Shown: positions 32,027 to 40,841, numbered from the stretch's first letter. The stretch is 64,000 nucleotides of DNA from BP-133 sp040756995 (GCA_040756995.1 JBFLYK010000005.1:124001-188000), one strand, 5' to 3'. The notes: generated by a model not told the origin, from the letters alone. Made by a program: numbers and translations.

Positions 32027-32218
32027 TCAGGCGGCGGGTTCCCGCTGCAGCCACCGGCCGAGGGCCTCGACGTCATCCAGCCGGTAGCGGCGGTGGCCGC
32101 CGAGGGTGCGGACGGTGACGAGGCGGCCGGCCGCTTCGAGGCGACGCAGCTTGCTCAAACGGACGCCGAGCAGCTCGGCGGCTTCGGACGGGCGCAGAAT
32201 CGGGACACCATCGTGCAT
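32027..32218 (-). CDS. Excisionase-type (MerR-like) helix-turn-helix protein
   Basis: 63 aa from ATG 32218 with GGAGG eight nucleotides upstream. The sequence ILRPSEAAELLGVRLSKLRRLEAAGRLVTVRTLGGHRRYRLDDVEAL is a complete winged-helix of the excisionase/BldC type. In actinobacteria such proteins are usually small DNA-binding regulators rather than phage excisionases; no integrase is nearby. It converges on mftR with only four bases between stops and lies 17 bp after a secreted-protein gene. Confidence 0.85.
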   Translation of the reverse strand: MHDGVPILRPSEAAELLGVRLSKLRRLEAAGRLVTVRTLGGHRRYRLDDVEALGRWLQREPAA

Positions 32219-32235
32219 CTTGTTCGCCTCCGCCT

Positions 32236-32754
32236 TTACTCGTGCCATGTGGCGACCGGATCGTCGCAACTGGCCTTGCCTTCTGTCGTGGTGCAGTGGG
32301 TCTCGAACGAGACCCGGCGTTCCCCGTCGTGCCACTTCCACGTCGCCTCGCCCTGATAGCTGACGGCCCGTTCCTCGGTGGGGTGGTGGACCGTGGTGAA
32401 CACCTCGCAGAACGTCGTCGGGTCGGCGTTGGGATCGGAACCCGATTCGCAGGCCATCATCGAATAGCGGCTGGCCGGCCCGGTCCCGTCGTCCCGGCTC
32501 ACGTAGATCACGAGGTTGCGGGCCGATCCGTCCCACCAGCGGCAGCCGTCGAGATCGAGGCGCAGCCGGAACGTCATCGCCTCGGCCGTGTACTCCCTCG
32601 TCGCCGTCGCTCCCGAACAGGCCTGCTGCGGGAAGAACCGGGACGACGAGGGCGAGCCGCCGGCCGCCGGCACACCGACCGTCAGGCCGAGCACACCGGC
32701 CAATACGATCTGATGGGCCTTCGACCGCTGGGCGCGGCGAAGCAGCTGACGCAT
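32236..32754 (-). CDS. Secreted hypothetical protein
   Basis: 172 aa from ATG 32754 with GGGAGG eight nucleotides upstream. A signal peptide (HQIVLAGVLGLTVGVPAAGG) precedes a mature domain rich in Trp and beta-type sequence with paired cysteines (QQACSG, LDGCRWW, MACESG, TTFCEV, ETHCTTT, ASCDDP): six cysteines, likely three disulphides. No family recognised. Probably cotranscribed with the HTH gene. Confidence 0.65.
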   Translation of the reverse strand: MRQLLRRAQRSKAHQIVLAGVLGLTVGVPAAGGSPSSSRFFPQQACSGATATREYTAEAMTFRLRLDLDGCRWWDGSARNLVIYVSRDDGTGPASRYSMMACESGSDPNADPTTFCEVFTTVHHPTEERAVSYQGEATWKWHDGERRVSFETHCTTTEGKASCDDPVATWHE

Positions 32755-32882
32755 TGGGGGCACCTCCCACGCTGTCGGCGGGGAACCGACAATCAACGGA
32801 ACGGCCGAGCGGCGGTCTGATTACGCCCGAAAGGGTCGGTTCAGCCCCAAACCTCTAAATACCCACGATGGGCGCGAATAAA

Positions 32883-33203
32883 TCACTCTCCGCGCTCGGC
32901 ATAGGGCGCCAGCGCCGCCTCGATCTGTTCCACCGAGGTGTTGCGCAGCTCGACCCGGTAGCTCCCCGGACTCTCGTCGGCGATCGTGATGGCGACGCCG
33001 AGCTCGGTCGGTTCGACCTCGAGGTGTTGGACGGTCTCCCACGTGAAGGTCGCTCGCCAGCTCGGCAACGTCAGCGATTCCAGGGCCTCGATGTGGTAGC
33101 CGACGTCGTCGATCTTCACGACGCAACGCTGCTCGCTGACGCCCTCAGCCTGCAGGCCCGCCGGCAGCGGCGTCGTCCCCCGTCCCAGTTCGATCTCTGC
33201 CAC
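32883..33203 (-). CDS. Cytoplasmic hypothetical protein
   Basis: 106 aa, GTG start. MAEIELGRGTTPLPAGLQAEGVSEQRCVVKIDDVGYHIEAL, then alternating beta-like segments (ATFTWETVQHLEVEPTELGVAITIADE) and a C-terminal helix. I do not recognise a family. TAGGGT lies six nucleotides before the GTG with no ribosome site (leaderless type). Confidence 0.6.
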   Translation of the reverse strand: MAEIELGRGTTPLPAGLQAEGVSEQRCVVKIDDVGYHIEALESLTLPSWRATFTWETVQHLEVEPTELGVAITIADESPGSYRVELRNTSVEQIEAALAPYAERGE

Positions 33204-33265
33204 GCCCGAACCCTACGTCGATCTCCGAGTGCGGGGCGGAGGACGTCCTCTCGTAGCGGCCGGGC

Positions 33266-33967
33266 TCAGCGTGCGGCGGCGGGAGCGAACTGGAACAGCT
33301 TGAAGAAGCGGCGGGCTTCGGTCTTGCTGCCGGTCACGGCGAGCTCTCCGGCGGCGATGGCGTCGTCGACCCGGCGCTGACCGCCGAGAAGCCCGATGAA
33401 CAGCGCCGGCGTAGTCGCCAGAGCCACGTCGGCACCATCTCCGTCGGCCAGGTCGTCGACCAGGGGAGTGCCGACGGAGATCGACAGCCGCCCGTCGTCC
33501 ACGGCGATCCGGAGGGATCGGCCGTCGAGGCGCAGTTCGTAGGTGCGGGTGACACCGGCGGCGGCGTCGGGCCGGAAGGTGCCTCGCAGAGCGAGCGTCA
33601 AACCGTCGACACTGACCGCCTGGCCTTCGACGAGCCGGCCCATCGTCTTCGCGCCCCACAGGCCGAGCTTGATCAGCGGCTCCTCGAGTTCCCGGCCGTA
33701 GTCGGTGAGCTCGTAGCCGACGCCCTTGGCCGGGCGGGGGAGGAGCTGGCGACGGATGACGCCGAACTCCTCGAGTTCCTTGAGCCGGGCCGACAGGACG
33801 TTGGTGGGGATCCCGCCCAGGCTCGCCTCCAGATCCTTGAACCGCTTCGGCCCGGTGAGCAGGTCGCGCACGATCAGCAGCGACCAGCGCTGCCCCACGA
33901 CGTCGAGCGCGTGGGCGAGGCCGCAGTACTGGTGGTACTCCCGAGGCACGCTGCCATGATACATCAT
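33266..33967 (-). CDS. HxlR-family transcriptional regulator with C-terminal SCP2-like domain
   Basis: 233 aa from ATG 33967; a GTG at 33988 would extend it and a GTG at 33949 would shorten it to VPREYHQYC. The winged helix is HxlR-type: CGLAHALDVVGQRWSLLIVRDLLTGPKRFKDLEASLGGIPTNVLSARLKELE. The C-terminal half (RLVEGQAVSVDGLTLALRG, LRIAVDDGRLSISVG, LLGGQRRVDDAIAAGELAVTG) resembles SCP2-like sterol-binding folds, seen in some longer HxlR relatives. It is divergent from the MMPL transporter with almost no gap, so it probably controls it. Confidence 0.85.
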   Translation of the reverse strand: MMYHGSVPREYHQYCGLAHALDVVGQRWSLLIVRDLLTGPKRFKDLEASLGGIPTNVLSARLKELEEFGVIRRQLLPRPAKGVGYELTDYGRELEEPLIKLGLWGAKTMGRLVEGQAVSVDGLTLALRGTFRPDAAAGVTRTYELRLDGRSLRIAVDDGRLSISVGTPLVDDLADGDGADVALATTPALFIGLLGGQRRVDDAIAAGELAVTGSKTEARRFFKLFQFAPAAAR

Positions 33968-33969
33968 CC

Positions 33970-33998
33970 TTGTCTTCACGTAGTTCACTTGCTATAAA
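33970..33998 (+). promoter_or_regulatory. Promoter for the MMPL transporter (leaderless type)
   Basis: -35 TTGTCT (33970-33975), a 17-bp spacer, -10 TATAAA (33993-33998), then six bases to the ATG at 34005. There is no ribosome site. It overlaps the 5' region of the divergent HxlR gene. A partial inverted repeat TTGCT...AGCAA flanks the -10 element and could be the HxlR operator. Confidence 0.65.
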
Positions 33999-34004
33999 CA
34001 AGCA

Positions 34005-36254
34005 ATGTTCGCACGCCTCGCTCGGTTCCTGATCCGTCACCGCCGGCCCGTCCTCATCGCCGCCGGACTGTTCTTCGTCGTGGCCGGGGCACTCGGCGGC
34101 ACGGTGGCCGATCACCTGAGCCGGGGAGGCTTCGACGATCCCCGGGCCGAGTCGGTCACCGCCCGGCAGCGCCTCGAGCGCGACTTCGGCGCCGGACTGC
34201 CGGCCTACGTCCTTGTCGTCACCCCGACCGGCAAGACCATCGACGATCCAGTCGTCGCCGATCGCGCCCGCCGGCTCACCGGCGACCTGGCCGGGGAAGC
34301 GGGTGTGGCCGACGCCATCTCGTGGTGGACGACGGGCGCTCCCGACCTCCGCGGCAAAGGGAACTCGGCGCTGGTGGTGGCGTTCCTCACCGGCTCGGAC
34401 GATCAGCTCGTCCGCACCGCCGCCCGGCTCAACGGGCGGTATCTGATCGACGAGGACACCGTCCTCACCACCCGGTCGGCCGGCTGGGCCACGATGTTCG
34501 ACGAGGTGGGCCACCGCGTCGAGCGGGACCTCAAGATCTCCGAAGCCATCTCGTTGCCCATCGTCCTGGTCCTGCTGGTGCTGATCTTCGGCGGGTTGGT
34601 GGCCGCCGGAGTGCCGCTGGCCATGGGCCTGCTGGCCATCGTCGGCACGTTCCTCGTGCTGCGGGTCCTGGCCGCGGTGACCGAGGTGGCCGTCTACTCC
34701 CTGAGTATCGCCACCGCACTCGGGCTCGGCCTGGCCATCGACTACGGGCTGTTGCTGCTGTCCCGCTACCGGGAGGAGTTCCACGCCGGCCGTTCGCACG
34801 AGGACGCCATCGTCGCCGCCGTCGCCACCGCCGGACGGACCATCGTCTTCAGCGGGCTGACCGTGGCGGTGTCGATCAGCGCGCTGTTGATCTTCCCGGT
34901 CGCCTTCCTGCGCAGCTTCGCCTACGCCGGCTACGGCGTGCTGGCCGTGGCGGTGGCCGGCGCCGTGCTGGTCATGCCCGCGGCCCTCGCCGCCCTTGGC
35001 GCCGGTCGGGTGGCCGGTGCGAGCAGCCGGGCGCGTCGGACCACCGGCGCGCCCGGCTTCTGGTACCGGGCCGCCCGCCGGGTGATGGCGCGGGCCGTAC
35101 CCGTCACTGTGGCCATCGTGGCCGTGCTGCTCGTGCTCGGCCTCCCGATGCTGGACGCCAGCTTCGGTCTCACCGACCACCGCATGCTTCCCGACGGAGC
35201 CCGCACCCGCGAGACCGAGGAACTCATCGACGCCGAGTTCTCGGCCGACGCCGGTGCCGTCATCCCCGTCGCCGGTCGGGTCACCGGGGAAGAGGCCTCG
35301 GTCGATACCTACGCCACCATGCTCTCCGGCCTGCCCGGCGTCGCCCGGGTCGACGCCGCCACCGGCACCTACGCCGGCGGTCGCCGCATCGCCGAACCGG
35401 GCCCGGCCAACGCCCGCTTCCGGGCCGGTGACTCGACCTGGCTGGCCGTCACCGCCGGAGTCGAGCCCGTCTCGGCCGACGGCGAACGGCTGGTGAAGAC
35501 CATCCGCGCCACGCCTTCACCGCTGGCCGACATCGGAGTGACCGGCCCGGCGGCCGCGCTGGTCGACACCAAGCACTCGATCGGGAGCCGGCTACCGTTG
35601 GCCATTGTCTGGATAGCGCTCGCCACCTTCGGTCTGCTGTTCCTGAGCCTCGGCAGCGTGCTCGTGTCCGCCAAGGCCGTGGTCCTCAATTTCCTGAGCC
35701 TGACCGCCACCTTCGGCATCATCGTGTGGATCTTCCAGCAGGGGCACCTCGCCGGGTTCCTCGACTTCACGGCCACCGGAACCACCGAGCTCAACAGCGT
35801 GCTGCTGCTGTTCTGCATCGCCTTCGGGCTCTCGATGGACTATGAGGTCTTCCTTCTGTCGCGCATCATGGAGGAGCACCACCGGGGGGCCGACAACACC
35901 GAGGCCGTCGCCCGCGGCCTTGACCGCACCGGCCCGGTCGTCACCGCCGCCGCCGTCCTCATGGCCATCGTCTTCGGGTCGCTGCTGATCTCGGGGCTGA
36001 CGTTCCTCAAGCAGTACGCCCTCGGCCTGACCATCGCCGTGCTGCTCGACGCCTTCGTCATCCGGGCCACGTTGGTGCCGGCCGTCATGCAACTGGCCGG
36101 CAACGCCAACTGGTGGGCGCCCCGGCCGCTGCGGCGGCTGCACACCGCCGTCGGGCTGAGCGAGGTGGACGTCAGCGAGCCGGTGCCGACCGGCGCCCTG
36201 GCCGGGGTGGCGGCTCAAGGCCCGGAGGTGGTGGCGCGAACAGGAGCTCCGTGA
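34005..36254 (+). CDS. MMPL-family RND transporter
   Basis: 749 aa with the two-fold RND layout: an N-terminal helix, a large exported loop, then a block of five to six helices (ISLPIVLVLLVLIFGGLVAAGVPLAMGLLAI, IDYGLLLLSRYREEF, IVFSGLTVAVSISALLIFP), repeated in the second half (AIVWIALATFGLLFLSLGSVL, GLSMDYEVFLLSRIMEEHHRG, VVTAAAVLMAIVFGSLLISG). The Asp/Tyr pairs in IDYGLL and MDYEVF are the proton-relay residues of MmpL proteins. These export lipids or drugs using proton force. The 3' end overlaps the convergent TetR gene by 83 bp. Confidence 0.93.
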   Translation: MFARLARFLIRHRRPVLIAAGLFFVVAGALGGTVADHLSRGGFDDPRAESVTARQRLERDFGAGLPAYVLVVTPTGKTIDDPVVADRARRLTGDLAGEAGVADAISWWTTGAPDLRGKGNSALVVAFLTGSDDQLVRTAARLNGRYLIDEDTVLTTRSAGWATMFDEVGHRVERDLKISEAISLPIVLVLLVLIFGGLVAAGVPLAMGLLAIVGTFLVLRVLAAVTEVAVYSLSIATALGLGLAIDYGLLLLSRYREEFHAGRSHEDAIVAAVATAGRTIVFSGLTVAVSISALLIFPVAFLRSFAYAGYGVLAVAVAGAVLVMPAALAALGAGRVAGASSRARRTTGAPGFWYRAARRVMARAVPVTVAIVAVLLVLGLPMLDASFGLTDHRMLPDGARTRETEELIDAEFSADAGAVIPVAGRVTGEEASVDTYATMLSGLPGVARVDAATGTYAGGRRIAEPGPANARFRAGDSTWLAVTAGVEPVSADGERLVKTIRATPSPLADIGVTGPAAALVDTKHSIGSRLPLAIVWIALATFGLLFLSLGSVLVSAKAVVLNFLSLTATFGIIVWIFQQGHLAGFLDFTATGTTELNSVLLLFCIAFGLSMDYEVFLLSRIMEEHHRGADNTEAVARGLDRTGPVVTAAAVLMAIVFGSLLISGLTFLKQYALGLTIAVLLDAFVIRATLVPAVMQLAGNANWWAPRPLRRLHTAVGLSEVDVSEPVPTGALAGVAAQGPEVVARTGAP

Positions 36255-36789
36255 GGCGGCCGGCCATCGCTTCGGCGTCGATCGGCCGGCCGCAGACGGC
36301 GGCGGAGTAGATCAGGATCGCCGGACCGGCGGTGGCCCGGAGGTCGAGGTCGGCGAAGTCGTCGCCGAGCTCGGCGGCCAGCAACGACCGCAGGTGCTCG
36401 TGCATCCGGGAGATGACCGTTTCCCGGAAGACCTTCGCCACTTCGGGGTCCCGGCGCACGCTGGCCAGGAAGCCGAGCATCGTCTGGGCGCCGTCGCCGC
36501 TCAGATCCTCCGCCAGACGCGTGAGGAACGTCTTGACGTCGGACCGGGGATCACCGGTGGCGACGTACTTCTGCTCCGCCCGTTCGCAGCTGAGGCTGGC
36601 CCGCACGAGGTCCTGCTTGGTGGGCCAGCGGCGGTAGATGGTCGAGAGGCCGACGCAGGCCCGGTCGGCGACGTCCTGCATCCGGAGCTGGTCGTAGCCG
36701 ACGTCGTGGAGAACCTCGAGCACCGTCCCGAGGATGTGTTCGGTGCGTTCTTCGGACAGCCGCCGGCCCCGCCGCGGTTGGTCGGTCAT
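36172..36789 (-). CDS. TetR-family transcriptional regulator
   Basis: 205 aa. The HTH is typical: EHILGTVLEVLHDVGYDQLRMQDVADRACVGLSTIYRRWPTKQDLVRASL, followed by a helical ligand domain and a basic, Pro-rich C-terminal tail (FAPPPPGLEPPPRPGRRSAPAR) encoded antisense to the end of the MMPL gene. CAGACT six nucleotides before the ATG suggests a leaderless message. It is divergent from the ketopantoate-reductase-like gene and could control that or the MMPL gene. Confidence 0.88.
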   Translation of the reverse strand: MTDQPRRGRRLSEERTEHILGTVLEVLHDVGYDQLRMQDVADRACVGLSTIYRRWPTKQDLVRASLSCERAEQKYVATGDPRSDVKTFLTRLAEDLSGDGAQTMLGFLASVRRDPEVAKVFRETVISRMHEHLRSLLAAELGDDFADLDLRATAGPAILIYSAAVCGRPIDAEAMAGRLTELLFAPPPPGLEPPPRPGRRSAPAR

Positions 36790-36829
36790 GACGACAGTCT
36801 GGCGCGCCGGGCAGATTGGAACGGCCGCC

Positions 36830-37753
36830 ATGCGGCAGAGTGGAGGCGTGAGCGTTCGAGAGAACTCTGGCGCCGGGCCGGTCGCCATCATCGGCGCCGG
36901 GTCGGTCGGCTGCATGCTGGCCGCCCACCTGGCGGCCGCCGGGTCCGACATCGTCGTGTGCGGCCGCACCCCGGTGGAGCGGATCGTCATGACGATCGAC
37001 GGCGAGGTCGTGGAGCACAAAGTGGCGTGGGCGGCGGAGGCCGGCGAGCTTCCGCCGCTGGGCTTCGCCGTGCTGGCCACGAAGATCCACCACACTCCGG
37101 CGGTGGCGGACTGGCTGGCGGCGCTGCCGTCGGGAAGCGTCGTCATCGCCGCCCAGAACGGCGTCGACCACCGGGCCCGCATCGGGCCCATGACCGCCGG
37201 CACCGTCGTTCCCACGCTGGTCTATCGCAACGCCGAGCGCACCGGACCGGGCGAGGTTCGGGTCCGTCGGACGGGCCGGGGTCTCGTGGTCCCCGGCGAC
37301 GAGGCGGGCCGGGAGGTCGCGGCGCTGTTCGGCGGCAGCGGCCTGGACGTCGAACCGGTGGAGGACTTCGCCACCGCCGCTTGGGAGAAGCTGCTCACCA
37401 ACGTGACCGCCAACCCGATCACGGCCCTCACGGGTCGGCCGCTCGAAGTGCTGCGGGAACCGGGGGCGGCTGCCCTGGCGCTGGACCTGGCCCTGGAGGC
37501 CGTGGCGGTCGCCCGGGCCGAGGGCACGGCGCTGACGCCTCAGCACGCCCTGGACATCATGGCCTGGTTACAGCGACTCCCGGACGGCACGCCGTCGTCG
37601 ATGCTGCAGGACCGCCTGGCGGGCCGGCCGATGGAACACGAGGGCCTGCTCGGCCCCGTGGTGGCCCTCGGACGGCGACACGGCGTGGCGACACCGCTCA
37701 CCAGCGCCATGCTCGCCCTCCTCCACGCCCTGCCCGTCGGCGGTGAGCCGTGA
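36830..37753 (+). CDS. Ketopantoate reductase-family oxidoreductase (PanE/ApbA-like)
   Basis: 307 aa from ATG 36830; a GTG at 36848 is an alternative. The NADP site is VAIIGAGSVGCMLAAHLAAAG, and the family motifs LATKIHHT, AAQNGVDH and AWEKLLTNVTANPITALTGRP (catalytic lysine in WEKL) are present, as is the C-terminal SSMLQDRLAGRPMEHEGLLG. True ketopantoate reductases and several other 2-keto reductases share these, so the substrate is open. Its stop overlaps the GTG of the next gene. Confidence 0.85.
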   Translation: MRQSGGVSVRENSGAGPVAIIGAGSVGCMLAAHLAAAGSDIVVCGRTPVERIVMTIDGEVVEHKVAWAAEAGELPPLGFAVLATKIHHTPAVADWLAALPSGSVVIAAQNGVDHRARIGPMTAGTVVPTLVYRNAERTGPGEVRVRRTGRGLVVPGDEAGREVAALFGGSGLDVEPVEDFATAAWEKLLTNVTANPITALTGRPLEVLREPGAAALALDLALEAVAVARAEGTALTPQHALDIMAWLQRLPDGTPSSMLQDRLAGRPMEHEGLLGPVVALGRRHGVATPLTSAMLALLHALPVGGEP

Positions 37754-39129
37754 TCACCTCCGATGTGGCCGACCGGTTGGTCGCCTGCCTCCCGGCCGGG
37801 ACGGTCGTCACCGATGCCGACATCATGGGCCGCTTCCTGCACGACGAGGCGGAGTGGGCTCCGTTCGGGCAGCCCGTCGCCGTGGTGCGGCCGCGGACGA
37901 CGGCCGAGGTGGCCGAGGTGGTGTCGGCCTGTGCCGCCACCGGCACGCCGCTCGTCACGCGGGGAGCGGGGACGGGCCTGTCGGGTGGGGCCAACGCCGT
38001 CGACGGCTGCGTCGTCCTGTCGACCGAGCTCATGACGGCCATCAAGTCCATCGACCGGGACAACCAAGTGGCGGTCGTCGAGCCGGGCGTGATCAACGAC
38101 GACCTCCGCCGGGCCGTGGCCGAGCACGGCCTGTGGTATCCGCCCGATCCGGCGAGTTACCAGATCTCGACCATCGGCGGGAACGTGGCCACCAACGCCG
38201 GTGGGCTGTGCTGCCTCAAGTACGGCGTGACCCGCGACTACGTCCTGGCCCTGGAGGTCGTCCTGGCTTCGGGAACGGTCGTCCGGCTCGGGTCGCCGAC
38301 GACCAAGAACTCGGCCGGCTACGACCTCCGCGGTCTCATGATCGGCTCCGAAGGGACGCTCGGGGTCGTGACCGAGGTGACGCTGCGCCTCCGGCCGTTG
38401 CCGGCCGGCCCCCCGACCACCGTGGTCGGGTTCTTCGACACGCTCACCGCCGCCGGCGACGCCGTGGCCGCCGTGACCGCCTCGGGGGTGATCCCCGTCG
38501 CCCTGGAACTCCTCGACCGGTACTGCCTGCGGGCCGTCGAGGAGTGGAAGCGGATGGAGCTCGACCTCGACGCCGCCGTGCTCCTGCTGGCCCGGGTCGA
38601 CAGCCCCGGGGCGGCCGGCGAGGCCGACGCCGCCGCCGTGCAGCGCTGCTTCGAAGCGGCCGGCGCCACCGAGGCGCTGCGCTCCGACGACGAGGAGACG
38701 GCGGAGGCGCTCTTCGCCGCCCGCCGCCTCGCCTACCCGGCCCTCGAACGGCTGGGCCCGCTGCTGACCGAGGACGTCTGCGTGCCCCGGACCCGGGTGA
38801 CGGCGATGCTGGACGCCATCGAAGCGGCTGGAGTCCGCCACGGAGTGACGATCGCCAACATCGCCCACGCCGGCGACGGCAACCTGCATCCGCTGTTCGT
38901 CGTCCCCGCCGGCGACGACGACGCCCGCCGCCGGGCGCAGGCGGCCTTCGACGACATCATCAACGCCGCCATCGCCCTCGGCGGCACGGTGAGCGGCGAA
39001 CACGGCATCGGCCTGTTGAAGCGGGCCGGACTGTCGGCTCAGGTCGGGCCCGACGTGCTGGCCCTCTACACCGCCGTGAAACGCGCTCTCGATCCGGCCG
39101 GAATCCTCAACCCGGGCAAGATCGTCTGA
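37750..39129 (+). CDS. FAD-linked oxidase (GlcD/D-lactate dehydrogenase-like)
   Basis: 459 aa. FAD-binding type 4 domain: VVRPRTTAEVAEVVSACAATGTPLVTRGAGTGLSGGANA and STIGGNVATNAGGLCCLKYGVTRDYVLALEVVL, with GSEGTLGVVTEVTLRL. The C-terminal cap has HAGDGNLHPLFV and GTVSGEHGIGLLKR, which carry the metal and substrate residues in D-lactate/glycolate dehydrogenases. It oxidises a 2-hydroxy acid; the partner reductase upstream (GTGA overlap) also acts on 2-keto acids, so the pair may handle one metabolite. Confidence 0.9.
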   Translation: MITSDVADRLVACLPAGTVVTDADIMGRFLHDEAEWAPFGQPVAVVRPRTTAEVAEVVSACAATGTPLVTRGAGTGLSGGANAVDGCVVLSTELMTAIKSIDRDNQVAVVEPGVINDDLRRAVAEHGLWYPPDPASYQISTIGGNVATNAGGLCCLKYGVTRDYVLALEVVLASGTVVRLGSPTTKNSAGYDLRGLMIGSEGTLGVVTEVTLRLRPLPAGPPTTVVGFFDTLTAAGDAVAAVTASGVIPVALELLDRYCLRAVEEWKRMELDLDAAVLLLARVDSPGAAGEADAAAVQRCFEAAGATEALRSDDEETAEALFAARRLAYPALERLGPLLTEDVCVPRTRVTAMLDAIEAAGVRHGVTIANIAHAGDGNLHPLFVVPAGDDDARRRAQAAFDDIINAAIALGGTVSGEHGIGLLKRAGLSAQVGPDVLALYTAVKRALDPAGILNPGKIV

Positions 39130-39144
39130 CGCCGCGGTCCCCCA

Positions 39145-40320
39145 TCAGCGGGCGAGGATGGGGGAGTCGAGGGCTCGAGTGGCCAGCGGGCCGGCGATGG
39201 CGGTAACCAGGACGAAGGCGGCCGCCAGGGCGCCGAGGTCGGAGCCGTCAGGCATGTCGGCGCCGAGGCTGGCGATGACGACGGAGAATTCGCCCCGGGC
39301 GATGAGGACGCTTCCGGCCCGGAGGCGGCCGGGCCGAGCCACGCCGGCCCGGGCGGCGGCGACCCAGCCGGTGGCGACCTTCCCGGCGGCGGCCAGCACC
39401 GCCAGCCCGGCGGCGGGGAGCAGGGCGCCCACAAGATCTCCGGGCTTGATCTGAAAGGAGAAGAAGAGAAAGAACACAGCCGCGAACAGGTCGCGCAGCG
39501 GGCCGATCAGGGTCGCCGCCCGGAGCTGCACCGGCCCGGAGAGGGCCAGGCCGACCAGGAAGGCACCGATGGCCGCCGACACCTCGAACTCCTGCGCCAC
39601 GCCGCCGACGAGCAGCGTGAGGCCGAACACGGCCAGCAGCAGCGCTTCGTCGGATCCCCGCTCCAACACCGCGCTCAGATAACGGCCGTAGCGGAGGGCG
39701 CCGACGAGGATCACGGCCACGGCCCCGAGGGCGACGGCCACCGTGACCGCCGTCTCGCTCACGCCCCGGCCGGCCACCAGCGCCGCGGCCACCGGGAGGT
39801 AGACCGCCATGGCGAGGTCCTCGATCACCAGCAGGTTGAGGACGCTGGGTGTCTCCCGGTTCGCCAGCCGGTCGAGATCCCCGAGGACCTTGGCCACGAT
39901 GCCCGATGAGCTCACCCAGCAGACGCCTCCGAGGAGCACCGCCGCCGTCAGGTCCCAGCCGAGGAGGACACCGACGAGGAAGCCCGGCGTGAAGTTGGCC
40001 ACGGCGTCCGTCACCCCCGGCACGACGCCCGTCCGCAAGCCGTGGCGCAACTCGTCAGCGGTGTACTCGAGGCCCAGCGTCAGGAGCAGGAGCAGGACGC
40101 CGATCTCGGCCACCAACCGGATGAAGTCGGCGCTCACGTCGAGCGGAGCGATGCCCCCTTCCCCCACGGCCAGGCCGGCCAGGAGGTAGAAGGGGATCGT
40201 CGTCACACCGAGGCGGCCGGCCAGCCGGGCCAGCACCGCCAGGGCGACGGCCACGGCGCCGATCTCGACGAACGCAGCGGTGGCCTCAGGGCCGGCCGCA
40301 GCAAGTATGGGGAACGGCAC
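39145..40320 (-). CDS. Cation:proton antiporter (CPA2/Kef type), KhtU-like
   Basis: 391 aa with about 11 hydrophobic segments (AVALAVLARLAGRLGVTTIPFYLLAGLAVG and onward). Typical CPA2 features include LLLLTLGLEYTADEL, SSSGIVAKVLGDL and ALGAFLVGLALSGPV-like text (AAIGAFLVGLALSG). It lacks the C-terminal Rossmann domain of Kef; the regulatory TrkA-C domain is instead encoded just upstream. This two-gene order matches KhtT-KhtU/AmhM-AmhT potassium (or ammonium) efflux systems. GTG start three bases after the regulator's stop. Confidence 0.88.
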   Translation of the reverse strand: MPFPILAAAGPEATAAFVEIGAVAVALAVLARLAGRLGVTTIPFYLLAGLAVGEGGIAPLDVSADFIRLVAEIGVLLLLLTLGLEYTADELRHGLRTGVVPGVTDAVANFTPGFLVGVLLGWDLTAAVLLGGVCWVSSSGIVAKVLGDLDRLANRETPSVLNLLVIEDLAMAVYLPVAAALVAGRGVSETAVTVAVALGAVAVILVGALRYGRYLSAVLERGSDEALLLAVFGLTLLVGGVAQEFEVSAAIGAFLVGLALSGPVQLRAATLIGPLRDLFAAVFFLFFSFQIKPGDLVGALLPAAGLAVLAAAGKVATGWVAAARAGVARPGRLRAGSVLIARGEFSVVIASLGADMPDGSDLGALAAAFVLVTAIAGPLATRALDSPILAR

Positions 40321-40323
40321 GGG

Positions 40324-40806
40324 TCAGGAGACCAGGAGCGCGCGCAGCTGAGCCAGGCCGTCGGTGGTGCCGACGGCGACGGCGACGTCGCCGGCTTCGA
40401 AGCGATGCTCGGGGCCGGGGGCGGGCAGCGTGGCCCCGTCCCGCACCACGGCGACGATCGAAGCCCCGGTTCGGGTGCGGAACGCCCCTTCGGCGATCGT
40501 CGTCCCCACCGCCGCCGACTCGGCGGGGATCGTGACCCAGTCGATGGCCAGGCCCTCCAACCGTTGCTGGACCGCCGATACCGCTTCGCTCACATGGCTC
40601 CCCCCGAGAAGCTCGCCCAGCGTGCGGGTGTCGTCGGGGTTCAGGTGCAGCACGGTGGTGCAGCGGTCAGGGTCCGCCCGGTCGTAGATGGCGAGTTCGC
40701 GGCGCCCGGTGCGGTGGGTGAGCACCGCCACCCGTTCTCCGCCGGCGGTCACGAACTCGTGGCGGACGCCGACACCGGGCAGAAGGGTCTCGGAAACCTC
40801 GGGCAT
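40324..40806 (-). CDS. TrkA-C domain regulator of the antiporter, KhtT-like
   Basis: 160 aa. The N-terminal half (VSETLLPGVGVRHEFVTAGGERVAVLTHRTGRRELAIYD) and the C-terminal RCK/TrkA-C domain (AVGTTIAEGAFRTRTGASIVAVVRDGATLPAPGPEHRFEAGDVAVAVGT) match KhtT proteins, which gate the partner antiporter in response to nucleotides and pH. Directly precedes the antiporter. TACCGT seven nucleotides before the ATG, no ribosome site. Confidence 0.88.
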   Translation of the reverse strand: MPEVSETLLPGVGVRHEFVTAGGERVAVLTHRTGRRELAIYDRADPDRCTTVLHLNPDDTRTLGELLGGSHVSEAVSAVQQRLEGLAIDWVTIPAESAAVGTTIAEGAFRTRTGASIVAVVRDGATLPAPGPEHRFEAGDVAVAVGTTDGLAQLRALLVS

Positions 40807-40841
40807 GGCCCAAACGGTACCGGTCCCGGCCGGAAGTGGCG

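Noticed and set aside
32027..32218. Phage excisionase marking a prophage end
   Set aside because: Small MerR/excisionase-type HTH proteins are common chromosomal regulators in actinobacteria, and there is no integrase, repeat boundary or phage gene near by.
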